NCBI GenBank assembly: GCA_038890815.1
Contig: JAWAFC010000008.1
Coordinates: 1-59,007 of the forward strand
DNA length: 59,007 nt
Direction: 5' to 3'
Source: JAWAFC01 sp038890815
GTDB lineage: Archaea; Micrarchaeota; Micrarchaeia; Burarchaeales; JACRGF01
Shown piece by piece: positions 7,577 through 15,533 of this stretch. The position numbers were made by a program, and so were the translations under genes. Position 1 is the first letter of the stretch, and every line of letters starts with the position of its first letter. The notes beneath the pieces were generated by a model that worked only from the letters and a program-made list of their open reading frames with translations, had not been told where the DNA came from and ran no database searches.

Positions 7577-8722
7577 ATGGCTGAGGAGCTGGACATCACC
7601 AAAAAGGAAGTTTCACCCGTTGAGGCGTTCAAATTCCAGAATCTGCTCTTTCAGCAATTCGGCGAAGATGGCATCAAAGTTTACGGCGCGCTCGGCGAGC
7701 ACCGCAATGTGGGCGACCTGATGGCTCTCACAGGTGTCAGCGAGAGCAGGCTACTCGAGATACTCGATTTCATGGACAAGAACGGTATGATTGTCATGAC
7801 AAAGCCCGCGCCACCAGCCGCGCCCGAGAGAGTGCTCACCGAGGAGGAGATTGAGGAGAGGAAGAGGATGGAGAAGGCCGAGAGGGAGAGGGTGTTGGAG
7901 ATAAGGGAGGAAAAGCCATCTGTCGAGGAGGAGAAGCTATCCCCGTTTGAGAAGATTGTGTACGACAAGTTTGGTGAGATAGGCCTGCGCGTGTACTCGC
8001 TCATAGATGGTGAAAAAACAGCCGAGGAGATCCTTGCCGAGACTGGCATCAGCGAGGTACAGCTTGTCGAGATGCTTGAGTTCATGGACAAGCAGGGGAT
8101 CATCAAACTCGAAAAGCCCGGAGAGGAAGAAGAGGAGGAGGAAGAAGAAGAGGAGGAAGAGGAGGAGGAAAAGCCTGAGGAATTTCCACCACCCCTCCTT
8201 GAGGAAAAAGGCCTTCCGCCAGCACCCCCGCTTGAGGAGATAAGCGAGGATATCATTCCTATCGATGTGCCCATAAAACAGACGCTGGGGGTGATGAACC
8301 GCATCGCGCTGGACACCGAGCTCGTGGCGAGGTTTGGCGGGCGAGCGAAGAAGCTCTATGATGCCATTGACAACAGGAAAGATACAGTACGGCTGGCCCG
8401 TGAGACGGGGATGAGTCTGGAGGAGATGGATGAGGTGCTGGCCTTCCTCGGGCAGCGGGGCGCGCTCGTTTTCGCTACGCTCAGCGAGGAGGATGTGAAG
8501 GAGAGGTATGGGCCAGAAGGAGCAAAAATATATGCGCGGTATGGTAGGGATGGCGTGCTACTCTATGAGCTCATCGGGGTGGTCAAGAGCTTCCGCGACA
8601 TGGTAGCGATATCAAAGCTTCAGCCTGATAGGGCTGCCGACATCTTCCTCTATATCCACGATGTGCTCGCCATCGAGACACCGCTTACCAAGGAAATGTT
8701 GTTCAAAGAACTTGGAAAATAA
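7577..8722 (+). CDS. Acidic protein with four tandem winged-helix-like units
   Basis: A 381-residue protein of unrecognised family. Units 1 (about 20-75) and 2 (about 125-180) are clear repeats: F-x-KFG-x-x-GLRVYxxL, then TGISExxLxEMLxFMDKxGII. Two more distant units (about 240-295 and 300-375) carry the same helix pattern around TGMSLEEMDEVLAFLGQRGAL and RYGRDGVLLYELI. An uninterrupted run of about 17 Glu (near 182-198) and a Pro-rich linker separate the halves. It has no membrane segment. It is transcribed away from the pilus-like operon, whose first gene also has a winged helix, so a related role is possible but unproved. The ATG is leaderless. Confidence 0.82.
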   Translation: MAEELDITKKEVSPVEAFKFQNLLFQQFGEDGIKVYGALGEHRNVGDLMALTGVSESRLLEILDFMDKNGMIVMTKPAPPAAPERVLTEEEIEERKRMEKAERERVLEIREEKPSVEEEKLSPFEKIVYDKFGEIGLRVYSLIDGEKTAEEILAETGISEVQLVEMLEFMDKQGIIKLEKPGEEEEEEEEEEEEEEEEKPEEFPPPLLEEKGLPPAPPLEEISEDIIPIDVPIKQTLGVMNRIALDTELVARFGGRAKKLYDAIDNRKDTVRLARETGMSLEEMDEVLAFLGQRGALVFATLSEEDVKERYGPEGAKIYARYGRDGVLLYELIGVVKSFRDMVAISKLQPDRAADIFLYIHDVLAIETPLTKEMLFKELGK

Positions 8723-9043
8723 GACAAAGGGGGAGACAAAGGGGGGAAGTATCCCCCCTTCGTCCTTGACCTTCCCCCCTCTTTGAAACCGCGCTGGCGG
8801 TTCTGATTGGGGTGGGTCAGGAGGAACCTGGAACTGGGGAGGGGCGGAGCCCCTCCGCGGTTCGGAAGACAAAGGGGGGAAGTATCCCCCCTTCGTCCTT
8901 GACCTTCCCTAGACAAAGGGGGGAAGTATCCCCCCTTCGTCCTTGACCTTCCCCCCTCTTTGAAACCGCGCTGGCGGTTCTGATTGGGGTGGGTCAGGAG
9001 GAACCTGGAACTGGGGAGGGGCGGAGCCCCTCCGCGGTTCGGA
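8722..9043. repeat. Tandem array of a 133-bp hairpin-rich repeat
   Basis: Copies at 8734-8866 and 8911-9043 appear identical over 133 bases, with a 43-base partial copy (8867-8909) and one extra base between them and a 12-base fragment at 8722-8733. Each unit begins agacaaaggggg and ends gcggttcgga. It holds three hairpins: a G-run/C-run pair around aagtat, aaccgc/gcggtt, and ggaggggc/gcccctcc. The last section is shared with 1-189. The array sits between convergent genes and supplies the last 44 codons of the Cgi121 reading frame. There is no transposase and there are no spacers. Confidence 0.9.
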
Positions 9044-9541
9044 GCGCTCGAGCTCCAGTAAGGCTATTTTCTCGAGCAGAAGTTCCTCGAGCGGGCAAGC
9101 GGCCGCGCGCACGCCGAAAAGCTTCTCGATGCGAGAGATTTTTTTGGGGGTGGGTTTTGGAAAAACGCTTTTTTCCGCGCCGAGCGCGGCGAGGATACTT
9201 TTTGCGTTCGGGCGTTTTGCCGCAATGCCAAGAACGATGCGCGTCGGGTCTATCACCCCGATTTTTCTTATGGCCTCCTCCATGCTACGCGTGGCCGCCG
9301 CGCGCAGCAGCCACTCGTTGGCGAGGGAGCGACTGAAGGAGCGACCGGTCTCAAAAGCTTTAAAAGCTTGAAAGAAGGAAAAAACGATGTGGCGTGGTGA
9401 GAGCACAGCATCGGGGTTGAATGCCTGGAGCACGACGTGCCTGGCTTTTGAAACTTCCCTGAGTTTCCCGATGAGCTCCTCTGCCGATGCAAATCGGGTG
9501 GATGCGCCGACTGCGATGGCTTTCACGCCGAGATTGTTCAT
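8909..9541 (-). CDS. cgi121: KEOPS complex subunit Cgi121, C-terminally extended by repeat DNA
   Basis: Cgi121 stimulates the KEOPS complex (Kae1-Bud32-Pcc1-Cgi121), which makes t6A on tRNAs, by binding the tRNA. The family core is seen in ARHVVLQAFNPDAVLSPRHI, then FFQAFKAFETGRSFSRSLANEWLLRAAATR and a GVIDP segment. The reading frame opens far upstream over rps8e and trxA, but the ATG at 9541 begins the family homology. The domain ends near ELERS. The last 44 residues, Pro/Gly/Arg-rich, are translated repeat DNA, and the stop lies at a repeat junction (8909-8911). It is divergent from rps8e. sua5 lies at 53129. Confidence 0.85.
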   Translation of the reverse strand: MNNLGVKAIAVGASTRFASAEELIGKLREVSKARHVVLQAFNPDAVLSPRHIVFSFFQAFKAFETGRSFSRSLANEWLLRAAATRSMEEAIRKIGVIDPTRIVLGIAAKRPNAKSILAALGAEKSVFPKPTPKKISRIEKLFGVRAAACPLEELLLEKIALLELERSEPRRGSAPPQFQVPPDPPQSEPPARFQRGGKVKDEGGILPPFV

Positions 9542-9562
9542 TTGAGATAAAAAGGTATTGCG

Positions 9563-9961
9563 ATGGAGAACTTTCACGGACGAAGCAGGACCAAAGGAAG
9601 TGGGAGTGGTGGAAAGAGGAAAAAATTCAGAGATGTGCGCCGCTCGGAGATAGGCGGTCCCTTCACTGCCACGAGGGTTGGCGAGGCGGATGTCCGAGAG
9701 ACAAAGAGGGTGAGGGGTGGCGGCGTGAAGGTGAAACTCAAAAAAGCCTCTTTCGTGAACGTCGTCATAAGCCCCGGTCAGACAAAACGCGCGAAAATAC
9801 GCACAGTGCTCGACTCGCCAGCCAACAGGCACTATGCCAGGCAAAACATCATCGTGAAGGGGAGTATCATCGACACCGAGCTGGGCAAGGTAAGGGTGAC
9901 AAATAGGGTTGGACAGGACGGCGTGGTGAACGGCGTGCTGATTGAGGAGAAAAAGGCTTAG
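9563..9961 (+). CDS. rps8e: Ribosomal protein S8e
   Basis: A small-subunit ribosomal protein of the archaeal/eukaryotic S8e family; 132 residues is the usual archaeal size. The start is HGRSRTKGSGSGGKRKKF after four residues. Clear signatures follow: RVRGGGVKVKL, ANRHYARQNIIVKGSIIDTELGKVRVTNR and GQDGVVNGVLI. The start lies only 21 bases from the divergent cgi121 start. It is followed 8 bases later by thioredoxin, with GGTGA before that gene. Confidence 0.96.
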   Translation: MENFHGRSRTKGSGSGGKRKKFRDVRRSEIGGPFTATRVGEADVRETKRVRGGGVKVKLKKASFVNVVISPGQTKRAKIRTVLDSPANRHYARQNIIVKGSIIDTELGKVRVTNRVGQDGVVNGVLIEEKKA

Positions 9962-9969
9962 GTGAGTGC

Positions 9970-10290
9970 ATGGTTGTCGAAGTGACGGGCAGAAATTTTG
10001 AGAAAGAAGTGCTACAGGCCAAAACGCCTGTGCTCGTGGATTTCTGGGCGGCCTGGTGCGGGCCGTGCAGGATGCTCGCGCCAACCATCGAGGAGCTAGC
10101 AAAAGAATACGAGGGCAGCATCAAGTTCGCCAAGGTGAATGTGGATGAGGAGAGCGAGCTGGCAGCACGCTATGCTGTGATGTCCATTCCCACTCTCATC
10201 CTGTTCAAGGATGGCAAGCCCGTGGACTCCAGTGTGGGCGCGAGGCCAAAGGCTGCGCTTAAGGCCTGGCTTGACAGCAAGCTTAAATAA
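9970..10290 (+). CDS. trxA: Thioredoxin
   Basis: A 106-residue thioredoxin, a cytoplasmic disulfide reductase. The active site WCGPC has cysteines at 30 and 33 within VLVDFWAAWCGPC. The cis-Pro segment SIPTLILF and the final F-x-DGKPVDSSVGA loop are standard. There is no signal peptide. The ribosome binding site GGTGA lies 5 bases before the ATG, and the gene is probably co-transcribed with rps8e. No thioredoxin reductase is in the window. Confidence 0.96.
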   Translation: MVVEVTGRNFEKEVLQAKTPVLVDFWAAWCGPCRMLAPTIEELAKEYEGSIKFAKVNVDEESELAARYAVMSIPTLILFKDGKPVDSSVGARPKAALKAWLDSKLK

Positions 10291-10293
10291 TTC

Positions 10294-10375
10294 GAGCGTG
10301 AATAGTATTGTGAGGAAAATGAGGGGTTGGCTTCACATACAGCTCCTTCTCTGACGTTTTCGCTAGCCAACGCTC
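10294..10375 (+). other. Candidate structured element between trxA and hisS
   Basis: The 132-base gap contains gagc (10294-10297) and gttggct (10326-10332), which together can pair with agccaac plus gctc (10365-10375), an 11-bp stem interrupted by one long one-sided bulge. The purine-rich tgaggaaaatgagggg and pyrimidine-rich ctccttct inside could form an alternative pairing. No coding frame is supported. It could be a leader of the his operon, a small RNA, or chance. Confidence 0.3.
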
Positions 10376-10385
10376 CAAAAAAATT

Positions 10386-10417
10386 GTTTTAAGCTTTCAA
10401 GCCCTAGCCGTAGGTGG
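10386..10417 (+). promoter_or_regulatory. Promoter and ribosome binding site of the hisS-his operon
   Basis: A TATA-like gttttaagc (10386-10394) is followed by a predicted start site near 10415 and by aggtgg just before the ATG at 10423. This is the only clear promoter seen for the 8.7-kb operon. Confidence 0.5.
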
Positions 10418-10422
10418 TTCGG

Positions 10423-11676
10423 ATGGCTGATTTCCAACCCCCGCGCGGGATGCGTGACTACTTGCCTGAGGAGATGATCGCACGGGAGGGAATGCTCGAG
10501 AAGATAACGGCAGTGTTCAGGACATTCGGCTTTGACCCTCTCGAGACGCCCGCACTCGAGAGCATGGAGGTGCTGCGGGCCAAGGCAGGCGAGCTCGGGG
10601 GGCAGATTTTCTCTGTTGAGGGCGAGCTAGGCCTGAGGTTTGATCTCACTGTGCCGCTGGCCAGAGTGGTGGCTAGCAATCCGGCGCTGCCCAAGCCATT
10701 CAGGCGGTACTGCATTGCGAGAGTGTGGAGGAGGGAGGAGCCGCAGAGAGGTCGGCTTCGTGAGTTCATTCAAGCCGACATAGATATTGTCGGAAGCGCT
10801 GAAATGAGCTGCGAGGCTGAGCTGCTGGCATGCGCGGGAAAGGCGCTCGAAGCCGCCGGCTTCGCTGAGTACAGAATACGCCTCAACAACAGAAAAATCG
10901 TTGAGAGAGTGCTGGAGGCTCAGGGCATCGCGAAGGGCGCGCTCGTGACGGTGATGCGCTCGCTGGACAAAACAGAAAAGATAGGTGAGGATGGAGTAGT
11001 GAGGGAGCTCGAGGCAAAGGGGGTGAGCGGGGAGACCGCCAGGGGGCTCCTGCGCGTGCTGAAGGCAGAGGGCAGCAACGCGCAGAAGCTGGCGAGCATG
11101 GAGGGGACCGCTGGCGAGGGCGTGAGGGAGCTGCGCGAGATCCTCGAGCTGGCCAAGGCCTACGGCATCGATGAGCGCATCGAGGTGGATTTCCTGCTTG
11201 TCAGAGGGTTGGATTACTATACTGGCCCCGTTTTTGAGATCGAGGCGGGCGGAGGGGTGGGCAGCATAGCGGGAGGAGGCAGGTACGACAACCTCATCCA
11301 GAGCTATGGCGGTGAGCCCACACCCGCAGTCGGCATATCGCTCGGCGTGGAGAGAATGATGGCGCTACGCGGGGAAGGGGGGGTGCGCACGAGAACAAAA
11401 GTGTTCGTGGCAAACACCAGGCCCGAATTCCTGCCCAGCGCCATTAAGGTCGCACAGGCGCTCCGCGAAAGAGGCATAGCCGCCCAGACCGATGTGATGG
11501 GAAGAAATCTGAGGAAGCAGTTTGAGTATGCGGCCGGGGCTGGCATTCCTTTCGTTGCGGTGATTGGGGAGAGGGAGATGAAGGAGGGAAAGCTCACGCT
11601 CAGAGACCTCGCAAAGAAAGAAGAGAGGGCAGTCACGCTTGCAGAAGCTGTGAGAATTCTGAGGGGGAGAGGATGA
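10423..11676 (+). CDS. hisS: Histidyl-tRNA synthetase
   Basis: A class II aminoacyl-tRNA synthetase that charges tRNA-His. Motif 2 is FRRYCIARVWRREEPQRGRLREF. The two HisRS signatures are LDYYTGPVFEIE and AGGGRYDNL, and motif 3 is VGISLGVERM. The C-terminal anticodon-binding domain begins near KVFVANT. At 417 residues it is the usual size. I chose the second methionine (10423) because GGTGG precedes it. The stop overlaps hisD by 4 bases, so hisS is the first gene of the histidine operon, linking histidine supply to charging. Confidence 0.95.
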   Translation: MADFQPPRGMRDYLPEEMIAREGMLEKITAVFRTFGFDPLETPALESMEVLRAKAGELGGQIFSVEGELGLRFDLTVPLARVVASNPALPKPFRRYCIARVWRREEPQRGRLREFIQADIDIVGSAEMSCEAELLACAGKALEAAGFAEYRIRLNNRKIVERVLEAQGIAKGALVTVMRSLDKTEKIGEDGVVRELEAKGVSGETARGLLRVLKAEGSNAQKLASMEGTAGEGVRELREILELAKAYGIDERIEVDFLLVRGLDYYTGPVFEIEAGGGVGSIAGGGRYDNLIQSYGGEPTPAVGISLGVERMMALRGEGGVRTRTKVFVANTRPEFLPSAIKVAQALRERGIAAQTDVMGRNLRKQFEYAAGAGIPFVAVIGEREMKEGKLTLRDLAKKEERAVTLAEAVRILRGRG

Positions 11677-12941
11677 AGATAATCACCTTTGCAGAGCCGG
11701 AGGCCGTGCGAGCGCTACTTGAAAGAAGAACGAGGGAAAGCAAGGCGGTGGAGAAAAAGGTAGCCGCCATCCTAAAGGGCGTTCGAGAAAGGGGAGACGA
11801 GGCGCTCCGGAAGTATACGAGAGCGTTCGATAGCGTTGATGTGCCGGAGCTTGAGGTTTCCGATGAGGAGGTGCGCGCTGCCGAGAAACAGGCTGGCGAG
11901 CTCACCGCAGCGCTCAGAAGAATGAAAAGGAATCTCGAGATGGTTGCGAGAGCGCAGAAGCCTAAAGACATAGCAGTGAGGATGCCGTGGGGAGAGGTCA
12001 GGGTGTGCTGGAGGCCCATAGAGAGGGTGGGGGTGTATGCGCCTGGCGGACGGGCAGCCTATCCGAGCAGCGTGCTCATGGCCTGCGTGCCCGCGCGCAT
12101 CGCCGGCGTGAGCGAGATCGTTCTGTGCACTCCACCGCAGCAGGATGGGCGGGCCTCGCCGCTTGTGCTGGCAGCGGCGCGTGTGTGTGGGGTACGCAGA
12201 ATATTCAAGGTGGGCGGGGCGCAGGCTATTGCTGCCATGGCGTTCGGCACCGAGAGCGTGCCGCGTGTGGACAAAATCGTAGGACCAGGAAACATATTCG
12301 TGACGACAGCAAAGATGATGGTCAGAAGCCAAATGACAGACATCGACCTGCCGGCAGGGCCCAGCGAGGTGCTCGTCATCGCGGACGACAGCGCCGATGC
12401 CGAAACGATCGCGCTTGACCTGCTCGCGCAGGCCGAGCACGACCCGGAGGCGAAGGCCATCCTCGTGACCGATAGCCCGAAGCTGGCGGAAAGCGTGCGC
12501 GAAGAGCTTGAGAGGGCGTTGAGCAAATTTCCGAGACAGGAAATCGCGCGCGCCGCGCTCGCTCGGCACGGCGCCATTGTTATCGGGCCACTCGAAAAAG
12601 CGATCGATTTTGCCAACGCATGGGCTCCCGAGCACATCGAGATAATAGCCCGGAATGCGCACAGCATCGCCAAAAGGGTGAGAAACGCTGGCTCGGTATT
12701 CCTCGGGCCTTTCTCGGCAGTGCCCTTTGGCGATTACAACGCGGGCAGCAATCACATCCTGCCGACCGCTGGCGCGGCAAAAATATTCTCGGGCGTTGGG
12801 GTCTGGAGTTTCATGAAGGCCAGCTACATCACTAGGGTGAGCAGGCGCGGCGCCAGGCTGCTCGCCAGCGATGCCATCCTGCTCGCAAGGCGCGAGGGCC
12901 TCGAGGGACACGCACGGGCCGCGGAGAGGCGATTGCGATGA
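11673..12941 (+). CDS. hisD: Histidinol dehydrogenase
   Basis: Zn-dependent HisD oxidises L-histidinol in two NAD-dependent steps to L-histidine, the end of the pathway. The 422 residues contain YAPGGRAAYPSSVLM, the core GGAQAIAAMAFGTESVP followed by DKIVGPGNIFV, then DLPAGPSEVLVIAD, WAPEHIEI and YNAGSNHILPTAGAA, all hallmarks of the family. ATG overlaps the hisS stop (ATGA), and the hisD stop overlaps hisC in the same way, so the three are translationally coupled. Confidence 0.97.
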   Translation: MKIITFAEPEAVRALLERRTRESKAVEKKVAAILKGVRERGDEALRKYTRAFDSVDVPELEVSDEEVRAAEKQAGELTAALRRMKRNLEMVARAQKPKDIAVRMPWGEVRVCWRPIERVGVYAPGGRAAYPSSVLMACVPARIAGVSEIVLCTPPQQDGRASPLVLAAARVCGVRRIFKVGGAQAIAAMAFGTESVPRVDKIVGPGNIFVTTAKMMVRSQMTDIDLPAGPSEVLVIADDSADAETIALDLLAQAEHDPEAKAILVTDSPKLAESVREELERALSKFPRQEIARAALARHGAIVIGPLEKAIDFANAWAPEHIEIIARNAHSIAKRVRNAGSVFLGPFSAVPFGDYNAGSNHILPTAGAAKIFSGVGVWSFMKASYITRVSRRGARLLASDAILLARREGLEGHARAAERRLR

Positions 12942-14023
12942 AGCGAGCGATCGGGCTTGCGCGGAGGGAAGCGGTGGCCATTGTGCCCTACGCCGCTCCT
13001 CCCGTTATGGCGAGAGTGAAGTTAAATCAGAATGAGTCGCCATTCGACATTCCGCCACAGCTCAAGGCGCTGCTACAGGAGGAGGTGGCACGCACCGAGC
13101 TCAACCGCTATCCGGACGCCGGGAGCGAGGAGCTGAAGGTGGAGCTGGCGGACTATGTAAGGAGCGAGCCCGAGAACATCATCGTGGGGAATGGTGCCGA
13201 TGAGCTCATATACTACATCGCGCTGACATTTTTCAACAAAGGGGATAAGATCGTCTTTCCAACGCCATCGTTCGCCATGTACGAGATAGCGGCAAAACTT
13301 ATGGGATGCCGGGCAAAGCCCGTGCTGCTCGAAAAGAACTTCAGCCTGCCCGAGAGATTTTTCAGCGAGGCGAGGCGCGCCAAGGCGGTTTTGCTGGGCT
13401 CGCCAAACAATCCGACCGCCAACGCCGTGCCCAACACACAGATTGCGGAGCTTGCGGCGGGCTGTGAGGGGCTCGTTGTGGTGGATGAGGCGTATGCTGA
13501 GTTTGCGCCCCACAATTGCCTGTCTCTGACGAAAAAATTTGACAACCTGATTGTGCTGAGGACATTCTCAAAAGCCTTCAGCGCTGCCGGCATACGCGTC
13601 GGCTATGCTGTGGCATCTGAGGAAGTTGCGGAGTTGCTCAACAGAGTGAGGCTGCCCTGGAATGTGAGTGCGCTGTCGCAGAAGGCCGCGCTACTGCTGC
13701 TCAGGTATAGGAGGTTGTTTGAGAAGAACATCGAGCGCATAATCAGCGAGAAGGAGAGGGTGATGAAGGAGCTCGCAAAAATAGAGGGGGTGGAGGTTTT
13801 TCCCAGCGATGCCAATTTCTATCTTTTCAGGACGCGCATGGCCGCGCCGAAACTATTCACTTCCCTGTGGGAGAGAGGTGTGCTCGTCAGAGATGTCTCA
13901 ACGCTGCCGCTTCTGTCGCGTTGCCTGCGCGCAAATGTTGGGAGCGAGGAGGAAAACGATGCGCTCATCGATGCGCTCAGGGAGATCGTGCGGGGGGAGC
14001 ACTGGGCAATTGAGGAGAGGTAG
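12938..14023 (+). CDS. hisC: Histidinol-phosphate aminotransferase
   Basis: A PLP-dependent fold-type I transaminase that converts imidazole-acetol phosphate to histidinol phosphate. It has 361 residues. Family marks are KLNQNESPFDIPP, NRYPDAGSEELK, GNGADELI, GSPNNPTAN, VVDEAYAEF and the PLP lysine K212 in TFSKAFSAAGIRVGYA, with the C-terminal ANVGSEEEN segment near the substrate arginine. It overlaps hisD by 4 bases. The next gene starts immediately at the following base. Confidence 0.96.
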   Translation: MKRAIGLARREAVAIVPYAAPPVMARVKLNQNESPFDIPPQLKALLQEEVARTELNRYPDAGSEELKVELADYVRSEPENIIVGNGADELIYYIALTFFNKGDKIVFPTPSFAMYEIAAKLMGCRAKPVLLEKNFSLPERFFSEARRAKAVLLGSPNNPTANAVPNTQIAELAAGCEGLVVVDEAYAEFAPHNCLSLTKKFDNLIVLRTFSKAFSAAGIRVGYAVASEEVAELLNRVRLPWNVSALSQKAALLLLRYRRLFEKNIERIISEKERVMKELAKIEGVEVFPSDANFYLFRTRMAAPKLFTSLWERGVLVRDVSTLPLLSRCLRANVGSEEENDALIDALREIVRGEHWAIEER

Positions 14024-14887
14024 ATGGAACTCGGTGGCATCAGAGCAGTCATTTTTGATGTGGATGGCGTGCTCGTCGACACGCGGAGGAGCTATAGGAA
14101 GGCGATCATCGAAAGCGTGCGCTGGTATCTGAGGCAACGGGGTATTCCGGAGAAGCCGCGGGCGAAACTCGCCGACATCGCGCGGTTTAAGGCCATTGCG
14201 GGCTTCAACAGCGATTGGGACATCACGTACGCGCTGTCGCTGTTCTACATTGTGAGAAAGGAGAGAAAAATTGGGCTCGCGGCATGGTGCAAAAGCATAC
14301 AGCAGGAGGGTGGGGGAATTGGGGGGGCGAGGAGGGCTGCGGGAGGGCGGAGAATTGCCGGATGGAGCGACAGAAACGAGCTGACAAATCCACTCTACAG
14401 ATTTTTTCAGGAAAGATATCTGGGAGGAAAGAGGTTTGAAGAGGTTTATGGGCAGAAGGCTGCCTATTGGAAGGGGCGCGGGCTGATCGAGAGCGAGAGG
14501 CTGCTGGTGAAGGTCGAAAGACTGAGAGAGCTCGCCAGGCTCTACGCGCTCGCGTTGGTCACCGGACGACCTAAATATGATCTGGAATTTGTAGTCAGAA
14601 GATGGAGGTTGGAGAAAATCTTCCCCGTGAGGGTGGCGATGGAGGATGTGAGGAGAGCAAAGCCCCACCCCGAGCCCATCCTACTAGCACTGCGCCTGCT
14701 GGGCATCCGTGCCGAGGAGGCGCTGTATGTGGGCGATGGGGTTGATGATGCGCTTGCAGCGAAGGCGGCCTGCGTGCGCTTTGTCGGAGTGAGGTTCGCG
14801 GGCGGGGGGCGAGCGCTCGGGGGAAGGGTATTCAGCAGCACGAACGCGCTGATCGACGCGCTGACGAAGGTTAAAAAGGGCGGATGA
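14024..14887 (+). CDS. HAD-family phosphatase, candidate histidinol-phosphatase
   Basis: A 287-residue HAD-superfamily hydrolase. Motif I is FDVDGVLVDT (nucleophile Asp near residue 13), motif II is LVTGRP, motif III is the Lys in RRAKPHP, and motif IV is YVGDGVDDALAA. A helical cap contains a Gly/Arg-rich insert (about residues 90-115) that looks disordered. It starts at the base after the hisC stop. No other histidinol-phosphatase (PHP or inositol-monophosphatase type) is in the operon, and all other steps are present, so this gene probably supplies that step (inference from context). A general phosphatase is the alternative. Confidence 0.8.
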   Translation: MELGGIRAVIFDVDGVLVDTRRSYRKAIIESVRWYLRQRGIPEKPRAKLADIARFKAIAGFNSDWDITYALSLFYIVRKERKIGLAAWCKSIQQEGGGIGGARRAAGGRRIAGWSDRNELTNPLYRFFQERYLGGKRFEEVYGQKAAYWKGRGLIESERLLVKVERLRELARLYALALVTGRPKYDLEFVVRRWRLEKIFPVRVAMEDVRRAKPHPEPILLALRLLGIRAEEALYVGDGVDDALAAKAACVRFVGVRFAGGGRALGGRVFSSTNALIDALTKVKKGG

Positions 14888-14898
14888 GAGGTGAGTGC

Positions 14899-15525
14899 AT
14901 GGCTAGAAGGGCGAGCATCGAGAGAAAGACGCGCGAAACGAGCGTGCAGATGGAGCTCAATGTTGATGGAAGGGGCAGGACAAGCATAGCCACGGGCATA
15001 CGTTTTCTGGATCACATGCTTGAGAGCTTGGCGCGCCACGCGCTGTTCGACCTGAAGGTGAAGGCGAGTGGCGATGTGGATGTCGACGAGCACCACCTCG
15101 TGGAGGATGTGGGTATATGCCTGGGCAAATGCCTAGCCAAGGCACTCGGCGAGAAAGAAGGAATACGCAGATTCGGCGATGCCATTGTGCCCATGGATGA
15201 GGCCGTCGCAACGGTAGGCTTGGATGCGAGCGGGCGCGGTTACCTCGTGCTCGATTTTGGCCCGCGCTGGCCCGGACCACCGTGGGGCGGACTGCAAAAG
15301 GCGCGGTGGAGAGGGATGAAGGTCGGCGACATCGCGATTGAGAACATAGAGCATTTCGTTGACAGCCTGGCCAGAAACGCTGGGCTCAACATAAATGCAA
15401 AGGTCGAAGGAAAAAATGCCCACCACATGGTGGAGGCGCTGTTCAAGGCGCTCGCGCTGGCATTGCGCGAGGCCGTGCGTGTGGAGGGAAAGGGGATCCC
15501 CAGCACTAAGGGGAAACTCGAATAG
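14899..15525 (+). CDS. hisB: Imidazoleglycerol-phosphate dehydratase
   Basis: HisB removes water from imidazoleglycerol phosphate using manganese. The 208 residues carry both metal-binding motifs: HHLVEDVG (His65, His66) and HHMVEALFK (His175, His176), plus FLDHMLE near residue 37. It is a monofunctional enzyme; the phosphatase that is fused to HisB in enterobacteria here lies as a separate gene just upstream. The start at 14899 was chosen over 14884 because ggtgagtgc directly precedes it, the same leader as trxA. Confidence 0.96.
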   Translation: MARRASIERKTRETSVQMELNVDGRGRTSIATGIRFLDHMLESLARHALFDLKVKASGDVDVDEHHLVEDVGICLGKCLAKALGEKEGIRRFGDAIVPMDEAVATVGLDASGRGYLVLDFGPRWPGPPWGGLQKARWRGMKVGDIAIENIEHFVDSLARNAGLNINAKVEGKNAHHMVEALFKALALALREAVRVEGKGIPSTKGKLE

Positions 15526-15533
15526 GTGATGCC

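Noticed and set aside
8734..9043. CRISPR array
   Set aside because: The repeats are 133 bases, directly adjacent, with no spacers of uniform length and no cas genes.
9542..10102. N-terminal extension of the Cgi121 frame
   Set aside because: The extension is antisense to rps8e and trxA. Family homology begins at the ATG at 9541.
10310..10354. C/D box small RNA (gtgagga ... ctga)
   Set aside because: Box C has a mismatch, no convincing internal D'/C' boxes or guide complement were found, and the spacing is ambiguous.
11772..12911. Long minus-strand frame (379 codons) opposite hisD
   Set aside because: It lies wholly inside hisD, which has every family motif. The translation is His/Arg-rich with no domain. 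It is a GC-driven shadow.
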